Of a stretch of DNA of 64,000 nucleotides, positions 9,043 through 18,097 are shown one piece after another. The notes under the pieces were generated by a model. It was not told the origin of the DNA. It worked only from the letters and a program-made list of their open reading frames with translations, and did not search any database. The stretch is taken from positions 558,001 to 622,000 of the forward strand of contig NZ_BKZW01000001.1 of NCBI RefSeq assembly GCF_008974265.1, in the 5' to 3' direction. The DNA is from Dictyobacter vulcani (lineage in GTDB: Bacteria; Chloroflexota; Ktedonobacteria; Ktedonobacterales; Ktedonobacteraceae). How positions within the stretch are numbered: position 1 is the first letter of the stretch; every line of letters begins with the position of its first letter. Position numbers and translations under genes: made by a program.

Positions 9043-10638
9043 GTAACTACTCAGGTCTCCTAGAACCCTTGTAAAAGAAGAAGAAAACCGTTACAGTAGA
9101 AGTATGATGATAGAAGAAGAGTTACTCCATCTTCGCCAGGAAAATGCCCTGTTGCGAGAAGTGGTTGATCAACAGCGTGAAACGATTGCCTTGCAACAGG
9201 AACGCCTTCGATTGCAAGATGCTCAACTGATGAAATCGCAGGCGATCATTGAACATCTTGAGCAGCAACTTGAGGCATTGAAACGCGATGTTGAACGCTT
9301 ACAAAAGCAGCTCAAAAAAGATAGTCACAATAGCCATCTTCCTCCTTCTTCTGATCGTTTTCACCGGCAACCCAAAAGCTTGCGTTCCAAAAGTGGGCGT
9401 GCATCAGGCGTCCAAAGTGGCCATCAAGGTCACACGTTGATGCTCATTGATCAGCCTGATCAGGTCATTGTTCACACGGTTGACCATTGCCATCATTGTC
9501 TGACGCCATTACACCATGCACCGGCACTGGCTCTCGAGCGCCGTCAAATCATTGACCTTCCCACGAAACGAGCCGTGGTGATTGAACATCAAAGCCAAGC
9601 AAAATGGTGTCCAAGCTGTCAGTCTCTTTCTCAAGCCCCTTTCCCTTCATCGGTACGTGCCCAGGTCCAATACAGTGATGCTTTTGCAGCCTTGGCCGTC
9701 TATCTGGTCCAATATCAATTGTTGCCCTATGAGCGGAGCTGTGAACTCTTGCACGATGTGTTCGGACACGCGATGAGCCCTGGAACACTGACAACGCTCA
9801 TCCAACGATGTGCGAAACAATTAGAACCTGTCGAAATCTTGCTCCGAGAAGCCTTGTGTGCTCAAAAGGTCATTCACCAAGATGAAACAGGATGTCACGT
9901 GGGCAAACACAACTGGTGGGTTCATGTCACCTGTACCGCTCAGCTCACGTGGTATGTCATTCATGCCAAACGAGGGGCCACAGCCCTCCACGATATGAAC
10001 CTGCTCGCTCACTTCATCGGCGTGAGTGTGCATGATGGCTGGAAAAGCTATCGTCAGTTTGCGTGTGGACATGCGTTGTGTAATGTTCATCATCTCCGAG
10101 AGTTGACCTGTTTGGCTGAAGACTGGAATCAGGCATGGGCCGCAGAGATGAAAGAGCTCCTCCTCCAGATGAAAGCTCACGTAGAAGATGCAAAAGCATC
10201 GGGGCAAGCAACGTTACCCGCTCGGTTGTATCGTTGTTTGCGCAATCAGTATTCAGCCATTGTTCTCAAGGGATATCAAGCCAACATGCTGGACCCACCT
10301 GCTGAGATGTCTCCCCCCAAACGAGGACGGCCCAAACAAAGCGTCGCTCTCAATTTGCTCGATCGATTGTGCCAACAAGAGGAAGCAGTTCTGACCTTCT
10401 TGTATGATTTTGCTGTGCCTTTTGATAACAGCCAGGCGGAAAGAGATGTCCGCATGATCAAAGTTCAGCAAAAAGTCTCGGGATGTTTCCGCTCCATTGC
10501 TGGTGCTCAAGCGTTTTGCCGCATTCGAAGCTATCTTTCGACCATGCGCAAGCAAGGTCAGCCACTTCTCGCTGCCTTAGAATCTACATTCACAGGCGAA
10601 CTCGTTCTTCCTGCTTTCTAGCACTCCTGAATAGTTAC
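9043..10638 (+). mobile_element. IS66-family element, complete, with 8-bp target duplication
   Basis: The ends are GTAACTACTCAGG (9043-9055) and its near reverse complement CCTGAATAGTTAC (10626-10638). The octamer CTGCAAAT flanks the element directly on both sides (9035-9042 and 10639-10646). An 8-bp duplication is the hallmark of IS66. The element is 1596 bp with one gene, which fits the tnpC-only branch. Confidence 0.92.
9104..10621 (+). CDS. IS66-family transposase (TnpC-type)
   Basis: Intact transposase of 505 residues. Residues 1-75 form a Leu/Gln-rich coiled coil, followed by SHNSHLPPSSDRF and a basic linker. A zinc-binding segment (CHHCLTPL and CPSCQS) lies near residues 128-170. The catalytic acidic residues are seen in HQDETG (about 259), VHDGWKSYR (about 309) and SQAERDVRM (about 445). 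The family acts on the ends of its own element. Tandem ATGs at 9104 and 9107 make the exact start uncertain by one codon. No partner tnpA or tnpB of IS66 is present inside the element, as in the ISBst12-like subgroup. Confidence 0.93.
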   Translation: MMIEEELLHLRQENALLREVVDQQRETIALQQERLRLQDAQLMKSQAIIEHLEQQLEALKRDVERLQKQLKKDSHNSHLPPSSDRFHRQPKSLRSKSGRASGVQSGHQGHTLMLIDQPDQVIVHTVDHCHHCLTPLHHAPALALERRQIIDLPTKRAVVIEHQSQAKWCPSCQSLSQAPFPSSVRAQVQYSDAFAALAVYLVQYQLLPYERSCELLHDVFGHAMSPGTLTTLIQRCAKQLEPVEILLREALCAQKVIHQDETGCHVGKHNWWVHVTCTAQLTWYVIHAKRGATALHDMNLLAHFIGVSVHDGWKSYRQFACGHALCNVHHLRELTCLAEDWNQAWAAEMKELLLQMKAHVEDAKASGQATLPARLYRCLRNQYSAIVLKGYQANMLDPPAEMSPPKRGRPKQSVALNLLDRLCQQEEAVLTFLYDFAVPFDNSQAERDVRMIKVQQKVSGCFRSIAGAQAFCRIRSYLSTMRKQGQPLLAALESTFTGELVLPAF

Positions 10639-10645
10639 CTGCAAA

Positions 10646-10661
10646 TGTTAAATGTGGGTAA
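10646..10661 (-). repeat. Right inverted repeat of the MITE-like element
   Basis: TGTTAAATGTGGGTAA, the partner of 8914-8929. Its first base overlaps the last base of the IS66 target duplication, so IS66 jumped in next to this end. Confidence 0.55.
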
Positions 10662-10774
10662 AAGACAGGCTTTGAAGCAGGGGATGAAAGCACCGCTCCA
10701 TATTGATTAGTATCGATTGACTTTTCAATACAGCTGAGAGATACTTACGACAATCACCATGGAGAAGTACGCAC

Positions 10775-11899
10775 ATGCTCGTGTTTGAATACAAAATCGA
10801 CGGGAACCAGCAGCAATACGCAGCGATTGATGAAGCAATCCGTACCACCCAATTCATTCGGAATAAATGCCTACGCCTCTGGATGGATGAGCGAAGCATA
10901 AGCCAGAATGACTTGCGGAAGTATTGTGCCGTTTTAGCTCAAGACTTCTCCTTTGCCTCTCGTCTCAACTCTCAGGCTCGTCAATCGGCCGCTGATCGCG
11001 CATGGCACGCCATTGCCCGCTTCTATGACAATTGCAAGCAACACACACCGGGGAAAAAGGGCTATCCGAAGTTTGTCCACACGCATCGGAGCGTCGAGTA
11101 TAAAACCTCTGGTTGGAAGCTTGATGCCGATGGTCGTCATATCCTCTTTACCGATGGATGTGGTATTGGCCGAGTACGCCTGGTGGGAACCCGCACGATT
11201 GAAACTTTTCCGTTGAAGCAGATCAAACGCGTCAGGCTCATCAAACGAGCAGACGGATTCTACGTCCAGTTTTGTGTTCGGGCTGAGCGTGTGATTGAAC
11301 ACATCCCCACTGGGAACATCGTTGGCATTGATGTTGGCTTGAATGCCTACACGACCGACTCTCATGGCAAGACAATGAACAATCCTCGCTATCTGCGCAA
11401 AGCTGAAAAACGACTCAAACACTTGCATCGTCGCCTCTCTCGTACACAAAAGCAAAGCCGCAATCGCATGAAAGCACGCAAGCGGCTGGCCAAAGCGCAT
11501 CTCAAAGTTCAAAGGCAGCGTGAAGATTTCGCCAGAAAACAGGCGAACGCGTTCGTTACGTCTCACGACCTGATTGCATTTGAACATCTCAAGATCGCCA
11601 ATATGGTCAAGAACAGGCATCTGGCGAAATCGATCAATGATGCAGCCTGGGGAGGATTCCTGGCCTGGATATGTTACTATGGAGCCATGCATGCGATCCC
11701 CATCATCAAGGTGGCACCACATTTCACGAGCCAGAAGTGTTCGCGATGTGGGACTATGGTGAAGAAGAGCCTGAGCGTGCGGACCCATATCTGTTCCTGT
11801 GGACTGATCATGGATCGCGATGAAAATGCGGCGAGAAATATTCTCCAAAAAGCCTTAGAGAACGGTACTGCCGGGCAGGCAGGAACCACCACCCCATAG
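10775..11899 (+). CDS. tnpB: TnpB-type RNA-guided nuclease (IS200/IS605 group, no tnpA)
   Basis: Intact TnpB of 374 residues. In this family an RNA from the element's right end guides cleavage of matching DNA by a RuvC domain. RuvC residues are visible as the Asp in GIDVGLNAY (about 190), the Glu in LIAFEHLKIANM (about 271) and the Asp in DRDENAARNIL (about 350). Between the last two lies a zinc ribbon with CSRCG and CSCG. The N-terminal bundle starts MLVFEYKIDGNQQQ, and a GGAG motif precedes the start. No TnpA transposase lies nearby, so it is a stand-alone copy that can move only with help. The catalytic triad is complete, so the nuclease may be active. Confidence 0.93.
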   Translation: MLVFEYKIDGNQQQYAAIDEAIRTTQFIRNKCLRLWMDERSISQNDLRKYCAVLAQDFSFASRLNSQARQSAADRAWHAIARFYDNCKQHTPGKKGYPKFVHTHRSVEYKTSGWKLDADGRHILFTDGCGIGRVRLVGTRTIETFPLKQIKRVRLIKRADGFYVQFCVRAERVIEHIPTGNIVGIDVGLNAYTTDSHGKTMNNPRYLRKAEKRLKHLHRRLSRTQKQSRNRMKARKRLAKAHLKVQRQREDFARKQANAFVTSHDLIAFEHLKIANMVKNRHLAKSINDAAWGGFLAWICYYGAMHAIPIIKVAPHFTSQKCSRCGTMVKKSLSVRTHICSCGLIMDRDENAARNILQKALENGTAGQAGTTTP

Positions 11900-12012
11900 T
11901 GGGTTGGGAACGCTTCTGGACATTGGACCTCTACTCGTTGGTAGCGATAGCATCGAGCAAGCCTGGTGAGTGAAAGAAGAATCCCCCTCGATTTATCGGG
12001 GGAGTGTCAAAG
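11900..12012 (+). ncRNA. Probable guide (omega) RNA region and right end of the tnpB element
   Basis: In TnpB elements the guide RNA runs from the end of tnpB into the right end. Here the sequence after the stop contains a hairpin at 11984-12002 (CCCC and CGAT paired with ATCG and GGGG around TT) followed by GTGTCAAAG. The guide would be the bases just beyond, that is the start of the VOC gene. Extent and processing are inferred, not seen. Confidence 0.45.
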
Positions 12013-12021
12013 AATGGATAT

Positions 12022-12462
12022 ATGGCAATTAAACGAATGGACAACATCGGCATCGTGGTGGAATCCCTCGATACCGCTATTTCTTTTTTCGCTGAGCTCG
12101 GCCTCGTGCTCGAAGGGCGAGCCATGGCAGAAGGCGAGTGGGCAGGGCGCGTCACTGGACTGGGCGACCAGCGCGTTGAGATCGCCATGATGCGCACGCC
12201 AGACGGCCACAGCCGTCTTGAGCTCTCGCGATTTATCACGCCTCCAGTGGTCGCCGATCACCGGAACGCCCCAGTTAACGCTCTCGGCTACCTACGGGTC
12301 ATGTTTGCCGTGGACGACATCGACGATACACTCGTCCGGCTCCGCAAGCACGGCGCAGAGCTTGTCAGCAGCGAAGTGGTCCAGTACCAGGACGTGTATC
12401 GGCTCTGCTACATCCGCGGACCTGAAGGACTTCTCATTGGGCTGGCCCAAGAACTCAGCTGA
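12022..12462 (+). CDS. VOC (glyoxalase/bleomycin-resistance) family protein
   Basis: Small metal-site fold protein of 146 residues from the vicinal-oxygen-chelate superfamily. It starts MAIKRMDNIGIVVESLDTAI and has two repeats of the fold, the second beginning LGYLRVMFAVDDIDDTLVRL. It ends with YIRGPEGLLIGLAQEL, where the Glu of PEG is the usual metal ligand. The ATG at 12022 is chosen over an upstream GTG at 12004 because it begins the conserved first strand. The upstream GTG lies in the right end of the tnpB element (GTGTCAAAG). No Shine-Dalgarno is visible, as if the IS insertion replaced the native leader. The substrate is unknown. Confidence 0.85.
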   Translation: MAIKRMDNIGIVVESLDTAISFFAELGLVLEGRAMAEGEWAGRVTGLGDQRVEIAMMRTPDGHSRLELSRFITPPVVADHRNAPVNALGYLRVMFAVDDIDDTLVRLRKHGAELVSSEVVQYQDVYRLCYIRGPEGLLIGLAQELS

Positions 12463-13071
12463 GTCGCCGCCCATACGCTTGCCGCTTTAGGCGATGGATA
12501 AAGCCTTCCGTTGGCCCGTTGCTCCACGCCAGAGTTAGCCTGCGTGGAAGGCAGGAACTCACAAGGACTACGCTCTCTTGCTGTACATCAGCCTCTCAGG
12601 CCAATCTATGTATGCCAATGCTCATATGAGATTCATTGACATAGTATTTCACGAGAAATATGCCATTTTCAATTCTCTTATACATGAGCTTTTGAAAAAC
12701 CAGAGAAAATATTTCATCAAGCGAATCTTCTTATGCATGAGCTTTTCCGCCCAAGAAAAGTATGTCGCAAAAAATCCTACTCCTATTCGAGTAATATATT
12801 TCTCAAGCTTTTTTGCCACTCAATGGATAATATATGTTCCAAGCTTCTGTAGGCAGTATAATTTTCCTCAGAAGCTCTAGAAGCACTATAATCAATCCCC
12901 TTCCCAATTTCAAGGCAGGCAGGATTTCCCAGATAAACATTTTGAAGAAAATCTTTTTCTTTTATTTTCCCGTTGTGGGATCACCAGTATCCCACAGCGA
13001 ATTATAGACAAACAATACGTTGAATCACCACAAACACCTTCTCGTTGCGATATCTATAGAGGAAGGGATTT
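12463..13071. other. AT-rich intergenic stretch
   Basis: About 600 bases without a supported gene. A motif of the form ATGAGCTTTT recurs near 12687 and 12737. A perfect 8-bp stem (TGTGGGAT at 12974-12981, ATCCCACA at 12989-12996) may end transcription of the LssY gene, although no T-run follows on either strand. Confidence 0.5.
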
Positions 13072-14016
13072 TCAATGGGAGCGGATAGAGTGAGCGTCAT
13101 TATCGTAACGCTCCGTTCTGAGGATCTTCTTCCCAAAGGAGTATGTGCTCAAAAGAATGGCCACGCCAAATTTCTGAAAAAGCCATCTCAGAACCGCCCC
13201 CCCCACCACAACCAACGAAAAGCCCATTATGCCAACGGCAACCGCAAGGAGAAGCGAGGTTTCGAGCGTATCATAGAAGAGAAAGAATCCGTCTTTCAGT
13301 TGAGCGATCATCCCTTCTTGCTGCATGAACTGGATGGGAGCGTGCGCATAGGTGATCACCAGCACATCACCATCGCTCTCATAATAGTCCCCTCCTCCGT
13401 TGCGGGCATACAAAATGGGAGCAGTAAAAGCTGCGTCCACTTCCTCTGTGACCAGACCGGTTTTTTCCAGGTCATCACCGACCGCATTTCTTTCCAGGTC
13501 AACAGGAGGAGCAATGTGATGGGTGGGAAGATGGGTAGTCCCACTGAGCTCAATCCCGCTATCGTAGGATGCTTGTCCAATCCAGACAAGTTGACCACCG
13601 ATGCGCGTTCCGGTCTTCCAGAGACGAATATGCTCGCGGTTTTGGACATCGTTGCTGGGTTTTTCAAACGCCAGATCCTGGACGCGCCCAAAGGCGTAGA
13701 GATGACTGACGGGTGCCGTGGGGTAAGGTTTGTGAGCAAGACTATCAGCCGCAATTTTCGCAGAAGTTTGGAGGGTAATGGGATCAGGAATCAGCCATCC
13801 GGCTTGGTGAAAGCTTTGCATTATCTGAGCTTGAGTTCCGACAAAGACCAGGTTGATCGGATCTCCCGCTGCTCCGGATTGTGTCCGAGTTATTTTAGGA
13901 GAGGTGGTGAAATCATAGGTGTAGGGATAAAAACAGATGAGCGCTACCGTGAGTGCGAGAAAAAGCAACAATGAAAGACTGATGATGCTCATTACGCAGG
14001 TTATCTTGTTGCTCAT
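13072..14016 (-). CDS. Membrane protein with LssY C-terminal domain
   Basis: Protein of 314 residues with one N-terminal membrane helix (about 8-32) and another near the C-terminus (about 255-280). The middle matches the LssY_C pattern: DPINLVFVGTQAQIMQSFHQAGW, then PYPTAPVSHLYAFGRVQDLAFEKP, and THHIAPPVDLERNAVGDDL. LssY domains occur in PAP2-type membrane proteins and alone; their biochemical role is unsettled. A good ribosome site (AAAGAGG) precedes the ATG. It lies downstream of a two-component system on the same strand, so it is probably co-transcribed with it and may be linked to envelope stress. The phosphatase domain found in some LssY proteins is absent. Confidence 0.75.
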   Translation of the reverse strand: MSNKITCVMSIISLSLLLFLALTVALICFYPYTYDFTTSPKITRTQSGAAGDPINLVFVGTQAQIMQSFHQAGWLIPDPITLQTSAKIAADSLAHKPYPTAPVSHLYAFGRVQDLAFEKPSNDVQNREHIRLWKTGTRIGGQLVWIGQASYDSGIELSGTTHLPTHHIAPPVDLERNAVGDDLEKTGLVTEEVDAAFTAPILYARNGGGDYYESDGDVLVITYAHAPIQFMQQEGMIAQLKDGFFLFYDTLETSLLLAVAVGIMGFSLVVVGGAVLRWLFQKFGVAILLSTYSFGKKILRTERYDNDAHSIRSH

Positions 14017-14185
14017 AAGTCACCTCTTTCTGTTTTCTCCTCTCACAAATTGCGAAGGAAATGCAGCGAACCTTCTCCTGTCTCCTCCGACTGCTCGTTC
14101 CCATCCACGCAGACGGGCGCATACCTCGCCAATCTGCAAACACGAGCAGAAGTCGCATGCAATCTCTTTGGCGGCTGGTTGCGCC

Positions 14186-15661
14186 TCAGGGAAGCGTGGG
14201 GGGGTCGATTTTACGTGGTAGGGACGTGAGCGGCAGTGTGACGGTAAAACAGGAGCCCTGTCCCACCTGGCTTTCCACACTGACCAAGCCGCCATGCGTG
14301 CGGACGATCCAATCGACAATGGAAAGTCCCAGTCCACTACTACTGCCCCCTGTCCGTCGCCGGGTGGAATCGGCACGGTAGAACCGTTCAAAGATATGGG
14401 GCAGGTGTTCTGGTGCCATCCCAATACCCGTATCACGAACGATCAGGCAGGCTTCCTCGTCCGTCTGTTCCACCGAAACCCAGACCTGACCTCCTGGATT
14501 GGTGTAGCGGATCGCGTTATCCAGCAGGTTTATCACCACCTGGATGAGCCGGGCCTCATCTCCCACCACGGTCACTGGATGGGGGATCTGCACGGCGAGT
14601 GCAATCCTCCGCTCATCTGCCAGGACCTCGGTCGTCGAGACGCACGTCTCTACCAGGCGATCCAACTGGACCACTTCGCGCTCAAACTGCGCCTGTCCTT
14701 CATCGCCACGCGCCAGGGTTAACAGGTCAGTCAGCAGAAGCGTCAGCCGCTCGGTTTCCGTGCGGATCTCACTCAGAGCTGTCACGGTCTCTTCGAGCCG
14801 TGGCGTCTCTAGCAGGGCAATCCCAGCTTTATTGCGGATCACCGCGACTGGCGTCCGTAACTCATGGGAGGCATCGGCGACAAATTGGCGTTGTCGGGAG
14901 AAGGCTTGATCGAGCGAATCGAGCATCGAATTGAGGGTCACGGCCAGGTACTGCACTTCGTCGCGGACGGGAGGTACTGGAACCCGCTGGTGTAGATCCC
15001 CTGCTTTGATCTTGCGCGCCGTCTCCGCGAGCCGTTGCATAGGCGCGAACGAGCGCGCAGCCAGCCAGTAACTGCCAGCCGCGCAGGAAGCCAAGACCAG
15101 AAACCCCACGACGAGCAGGGCGGCGACCAGTTGATGGAGCAGCATATGCAAATTGGACAGTGACTCTCCTACCTGGATCACTGCCACTGGTTTTCCCTCG
15201 TTGGTCAGCGTGCGGCTGTAGAGGCGCACTTCCTGATCTGAAGTGGACCGAACGGTTCCTTGCCAGGGGATGCCTTGCAGTGGTTGGGTGATACTTGCCA
15301 GAGGTACCTGCAAGGCGGGAAAAGCGGGTGTCTCGCTGAGTGGCCTTCCGTGCGCATCCAGCAGACGAATCAGGGCTCCCGCATTGACGTCTGCCGGGGA
15401 AAGTCCCTGCTCGGGCGTCGCCTGGCCAAAACCTGGTAGGGTTACTATTCCATTGTGGAGAACGAGACCACCAGAGATCTGCTGGGCGCGCAGTTGCAGA
15501 TCGGTATCGAGACTCGCTTCCATGGTGTGTTCGAGGTACTGATAGAACACAGCTCCGGTGAGCAGCAGCAGCACCGCAAAGGCCGTGGTATACCAGCTAG
15601 CCATCTGCAACCGCAGACTGAACGGAAAGGAGCGATGTAAGGTGGTGAGTATTCGGCTCAT
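14186..15661 (-). CDS. Sensor histidine kinase (HAMP-HisKA-HATPase)
   Basis: Two-component sensor of 491 residues in the cell membrane. A short N-terminal stretch leads into a first membrane helix (ASWYTTAFAVLLLLTGAVFY), an external sensing loop of about 130 residues, and a second helix (VVGFLVLASCAAGSYW). A HAMP linker follows (GDLHQRVPVPPVRDE), then the phospho-acceptor His in DASHELRTP near residue 266. The ATPase boxes are VINLLDNAIRYT (N), RDTGIGMAPEHLPHIFERFY (G1/F) and SSSGLGLSI (G2). The ATG at 15661 overlaps the stop of the response-regulator gene as ATGA, so it is preferred over the upstream start at 15697. The stimulus is unknown. Confidence 0.92.
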   Translation of the reverse strand: MSRILTTLHRSFPFSLRLQMASWYTTAFAVLLLLTGAVFYQYLEHTMEASLDTDLQLRAQQISGGLVLHNGIVTLPGFGQATPEQGLSPADVNAGALIRLLDAHGRPLSETPAFPALQVPLASITQPLQGIPWQGTVRSTSDQEVRLYSRTLTNEGKPVAVIQVGESLSNLHMLLHQLVAALLVVGFLVLASCAAGSYWLAARSFAPMQRLAETARKIKAGDLHQRVPVPPVRDEVQYLAVTLNSMLDSLDQAFSRQRQFVADASHELRTPVAVIRNKAGIALLETPRLEETVTALSEIRTETERLTLLLTDLLTLARGDEGQAQFEREVVQLDRLVETCVSTTEVLADERRIALAVQIPHPVTVVGDEARLIQVVINLLDNAIRYTNPGGQVWVSVEQTDEEACLIVRDTGIGMAPEHLPHIFERFYRADSTRRRTGGSSSGLGLSIVDWIVRTHGGLVSVESQVGQGSCFTVTLPLTSLPRKIDPPTLP

Positions 15662-16341
15662 TGGATCGGCTCCTTCAACTGATAGCCAGAGCCACACACC
15701 GTCTGGATCACATTGGGTTCTCCTGCCGCGCAGAGTTTGTTGCGCAAATAGCGAACATAGACCTCAATGACATTGGAAAACTGCTCGGCATCATAGTCCC
15801 AGACATGTTCGGCTATCGTCGCGCGGCTCAATATCTCATGAGGATGACGCAGAAAGAAGTCCAGCAGGGCATATTCCTTGCTGGAAAGCGCGATCACCCG
15901 TTCGCCTCGTCGCGCCTCATGAGTGCGCGTATCCAGGGTAATGTCGGCAAAGCGTAGGACCGGCGTCCTGGGCGTGCCATCCCGACGCAACAGCGCACGC
16001 ACCCGCGCCTCTAACTCCCCAAAGTCAAATGGCTTGACGAGATAATCATCCGCGCCCAGGTCCAAACCCTGGATGCGGTCCTCAACGGTCCCCAGGGCGG
16101 TGAGAAACAAGATGGGCACCTGCTGGTGTTGGTGCATCTCACGCAGCCGTCGGCACACCTCACGGCCAGAGAGACCGGGGAGCAGGATATCTAAAATGAT
16201 GAGATCATACGGAACGTCACTCTCGCGGGTCAGGGCTTCCTCTCCACTATTGACCAGATCGACCAGATAATGACATCGTTCGAGCCCTTTTTTGAGATCA
16301 GGACCCAGCACAGGGTGATCTTCAACAACAAGTAAACGCAT
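15658..16341 (-). CDS. OmpR/PhoB-family response regulator
   Basis: DNA-binding regulator of 227 residues. The receiver domain begins MRLLVVEDHPVLG, has the phospho-acceptor Asp in DLIILDILLPG near residue 50, and the switch Lys in DDYLVKPFDFGEL. The winged-helix domain holds HEILSRATIAEHVWD, VIEVYVRYLRNKL and IQTVCGSGYQL. The ATG at 16341 stands six bases after GGAGG; an in-frame GTG two codons earlier would overlap that site. It is transcribed with the kinase that follows it and away from the ABC transporter genes at 16753. Such divergent pairs often regulate the transporter, but no binding site was recognised. Confidence 0.93.
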   Translation of the reverse strand: MRLLVVEDHPVLGPDLKKGLERCHYLVDLVNSGEEALTRESDVPYDLIILDILLPGLSGREVCRRLREMHQHQQVPILFLTALGTVEDRIQGLDLGADDYLVKPFDFGELEARVRALLRRDGTPRTPVLRFADITLDTRTHEARRGERVIALSSKEYALLDFFLRHPHEILSRATIAEHVWDYDAEQFSNVIEVYVRYLRNKLCAAGEPNVIQTVCGSGYQLKEPIQ

Positions 16342-16752
16342 ACACACCTCCTTTTCTTGCGCTGTGAGGAACAGGTCTCACACCTGCTATTGTATCTCTC
16401 CAGAGATGAGGTGAAGATGAGAACCTCTCCAAAGGTCCTCCTGCCTGCGGTTCTCAGCTTCTTCTCATCTACGGTCACTACAGTAGGGTCAGATCTGGAC
16501 ACGAGCACTGCTCTCAAGCGCGCGACGCGAACGCGTATAGGAGGGTGAAGCAAGAGACGCTCATCTGCATCTCCTCTGCTCGTGGAGCGCGAAGGAGCAA
16601 ACCGTCTCTTGACGTGCCGTCTGTTTCACATCGCTCTCCGGCCTGAGAGACAAGCGAACAAAAAGAGATATCGGTCAATTGAAATCTGAAACACATCGGG
16701 ATATGTTCTGACAAACAAAGAGAGAGAAAAAAAGAAGGAAAAGGGAATATAG
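16342..16752. other. Divergent promoter region between regulator and ABC exporter
   Basis: About 410 bases between the response-regulator and ABC ATPase genes, which point away from each other. Promoters for both should lie here. I see no convincing -35/-10 pair or regulator repeat. A purine-rich tract before 16753 supplies the ribosome site (AAGGAAAAGGG). Confidence 0.5.
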
Positions 16753-16925
16753 ATGATTCGTGAATCCTTACAGGCACAAGCGTTTTCCCCTCCTCCACAC
16801 GCCGTTGCAGGCGAGACGATCCTGCAAACGGTCGGACTGAGCAAGGTCTATGTGAGCTTGCCCCAGTTTGAAAGAGTCCCGAAAGCTGAGGTATACTAAA
16901 CCAAGCTTGGAAAAGGGATGGATCA

Positions 16926-17222
16926 ATGGGCAAGAATCAAAAGGTCTACACACGAGAATTCAAAGAAGAAGCGGTGCGACTAGCACAAACGTCAGGTAAG
17001 CCGATCACGCAAATAGCGCGGGAGCTGGGCATCTCCGACAGCGCGATCCATAGTTGGCGCAAGGAATTAGCGGAACATGGATCAGAAGCATTTCCAGGAA
17101 AGGGACATCAAACAGCCTTAGAAGAAGAAGTTGCGCGTTTGAAACGGGAATTAGGACGCGTGCAACAAGAGCGTGACATTTTAAAAAAAGTAGTGAGCAT
17201 CTTCTCTCGGGACCAGCGATGA
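16926..17222 (+). CDS. IS3 OrfA (helix-turn-helix protein)
   Basis: Protein of 98 residues with the start MGKNQKVYTREFKEEAVRLA, an IS3-type helix-turn-helix (ITQIARELGISDSAIHSWRKE), and a Leu-zipper-like tail (LEEEVARLKRELGRVQQERDIL). It binds the element ends and dimerises. The gene overlaps orfB by four bases (ATGA). In most IS3 elements orfA and orfB are joined by -1 frameshifting; here a run of A near 17184 (TTTTAAAAAAAGT) just before the overlap is a candidate slip site. It looks complete. Confidence 0.92.
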   Translation: MGKNQKVYTREFKEEAVRLAQTSGKPITQIARELGISDSAIHSWRKELAEHGSEAFPGKGHQTALEEEVARLKRELGRVQQERDILKKVVSIFSRDQR

Positions 17223-18097
17223 AATATCAATTCATAGAAGAGCACAAGCATGAGTTCACAATAGTAGTGATGTGTGGTGTGCTCGGGGTCTCGGAAAGTG
17301 GCTTTTACGCCTGGCGCAAACGTCCAACCTGCCGACGGAAGCAAGAAGATGCTCAGTTGACTCAGGAGATCAAGCAGGTGTTTGAGGTGCATCAGGGAAG
17401 ATATGGTGCACCGCGTATCTACAGAGATTTGCATGATGAAGGGATGAGCTGTTCACGGAAACGAGTGGCCAGGTTGATGCGAGCAGAGGAACTGTCAGCC
17501 AGATCCAAACGCCGTCGGGTGATAACGACAAAGAGAGATGAAGCACATCCAGTTGCTCTCAATCTCCTCAATCGTGATTTTCATGCGGAAGAGCCAAATA
17601 GGAAATGGGTTACGGACATTACGTATATTCCGACAAAACAAGGATGGCTCTATCTTGCAGCGGTCCTGGATTTGTATTCACGAATGGTTGTAGGATGGTC
17701 GATGTCAGGCAGTTGTGATGAGAAGTTAGTAGAGCACGCGCTTGAACACGCTCTGGCTCGCCGTTGTCCTGATGCTGGACTCTTGCACCACAGTGATAGG
17801 GGAAGTCAATACACATCGCATGCATATCAGGCATATTTACAGCAATATGGAATACGGCCAAGCATGTCACGAAAAGGAAATTGTTGGGACAACGCAGTAA
17901 TGGAGTCATTTTTTGGAACATTAAAAGATGAATGTGTGAGAGAGACATTCTATTCGTCACATGACGAAGCAAGATCAGCGCTTTTTGTCTATATCGAGGC
18001 GTATTACAATCGAATTCGTCGGCATTCGACGTTGGGGTATATGAGCCCATTACAATATGAGCGTATGAGAGTAGTACCTATGTTACAAAGCATTTGA
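17219..18097 (+). CDS. IS3 OrfB transposase (DDE)
   Basis: Integrase-type transposase of 292 residues. The N-terminal part has VMCGVLGVSESGFYAWRKRP and GRYGAPRIYRDL. The catalytic acidic residues are the Asp in WVTDITYIPT (about 133), the Asp in HHSDRGSQYTS (about 195) and the Glu in NAVMESFFGTLKDE (about 231). YNRIRRHSTLGYMSP is the usual ending. The frame is intact, so the element may still be mobile. It follows orfA with ATGA overlap and is normally made as an OrfAB fusion. Confidence 0.95.
   Translation: MKYQFIEEHKHEFTIVVMCGVLGVSESGFYAWRKRPTCRRKQEDAQLTQEIKQVFEVHQGRYGAPRIYRDLHDEGMSCSRKRVARLMRAEELSARSKRRRVITTKRDEAHPVALNLLNRDFHAEEPNRKWVTDITYIPTKQGWLYLAAVLDLYSRMVVGWSMSGSCDEKLVEHALEHALARRCPDAGLLHHSDRGSQYTSHAYQAYLQQYGIRPSMSRKGNCWDNAVMESFFGTLKDECVRETFYSSHDEARSALFVYIEAYYNRIRRHSTLGYMSPLQYERMRVVPMLQSI

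Noticed and set aside
10934..11848. A 304-residue minus-strand open frame
   Set aside because: It is the shadow of the intact tnpB gene; the sense strand has every TnpB motif.
12974..12996. Rho-independent terminator after the LssY gene
   Set aside because: The stem is perfect, but neither strand has a T-run after it, so it is noted only as a hairpin.
13075..13974. A 299-residue plus-strand open frame
   Set aside because: It runs antisense to the LssY-domain gene, which has a good start site, membrane helices and family motifs.
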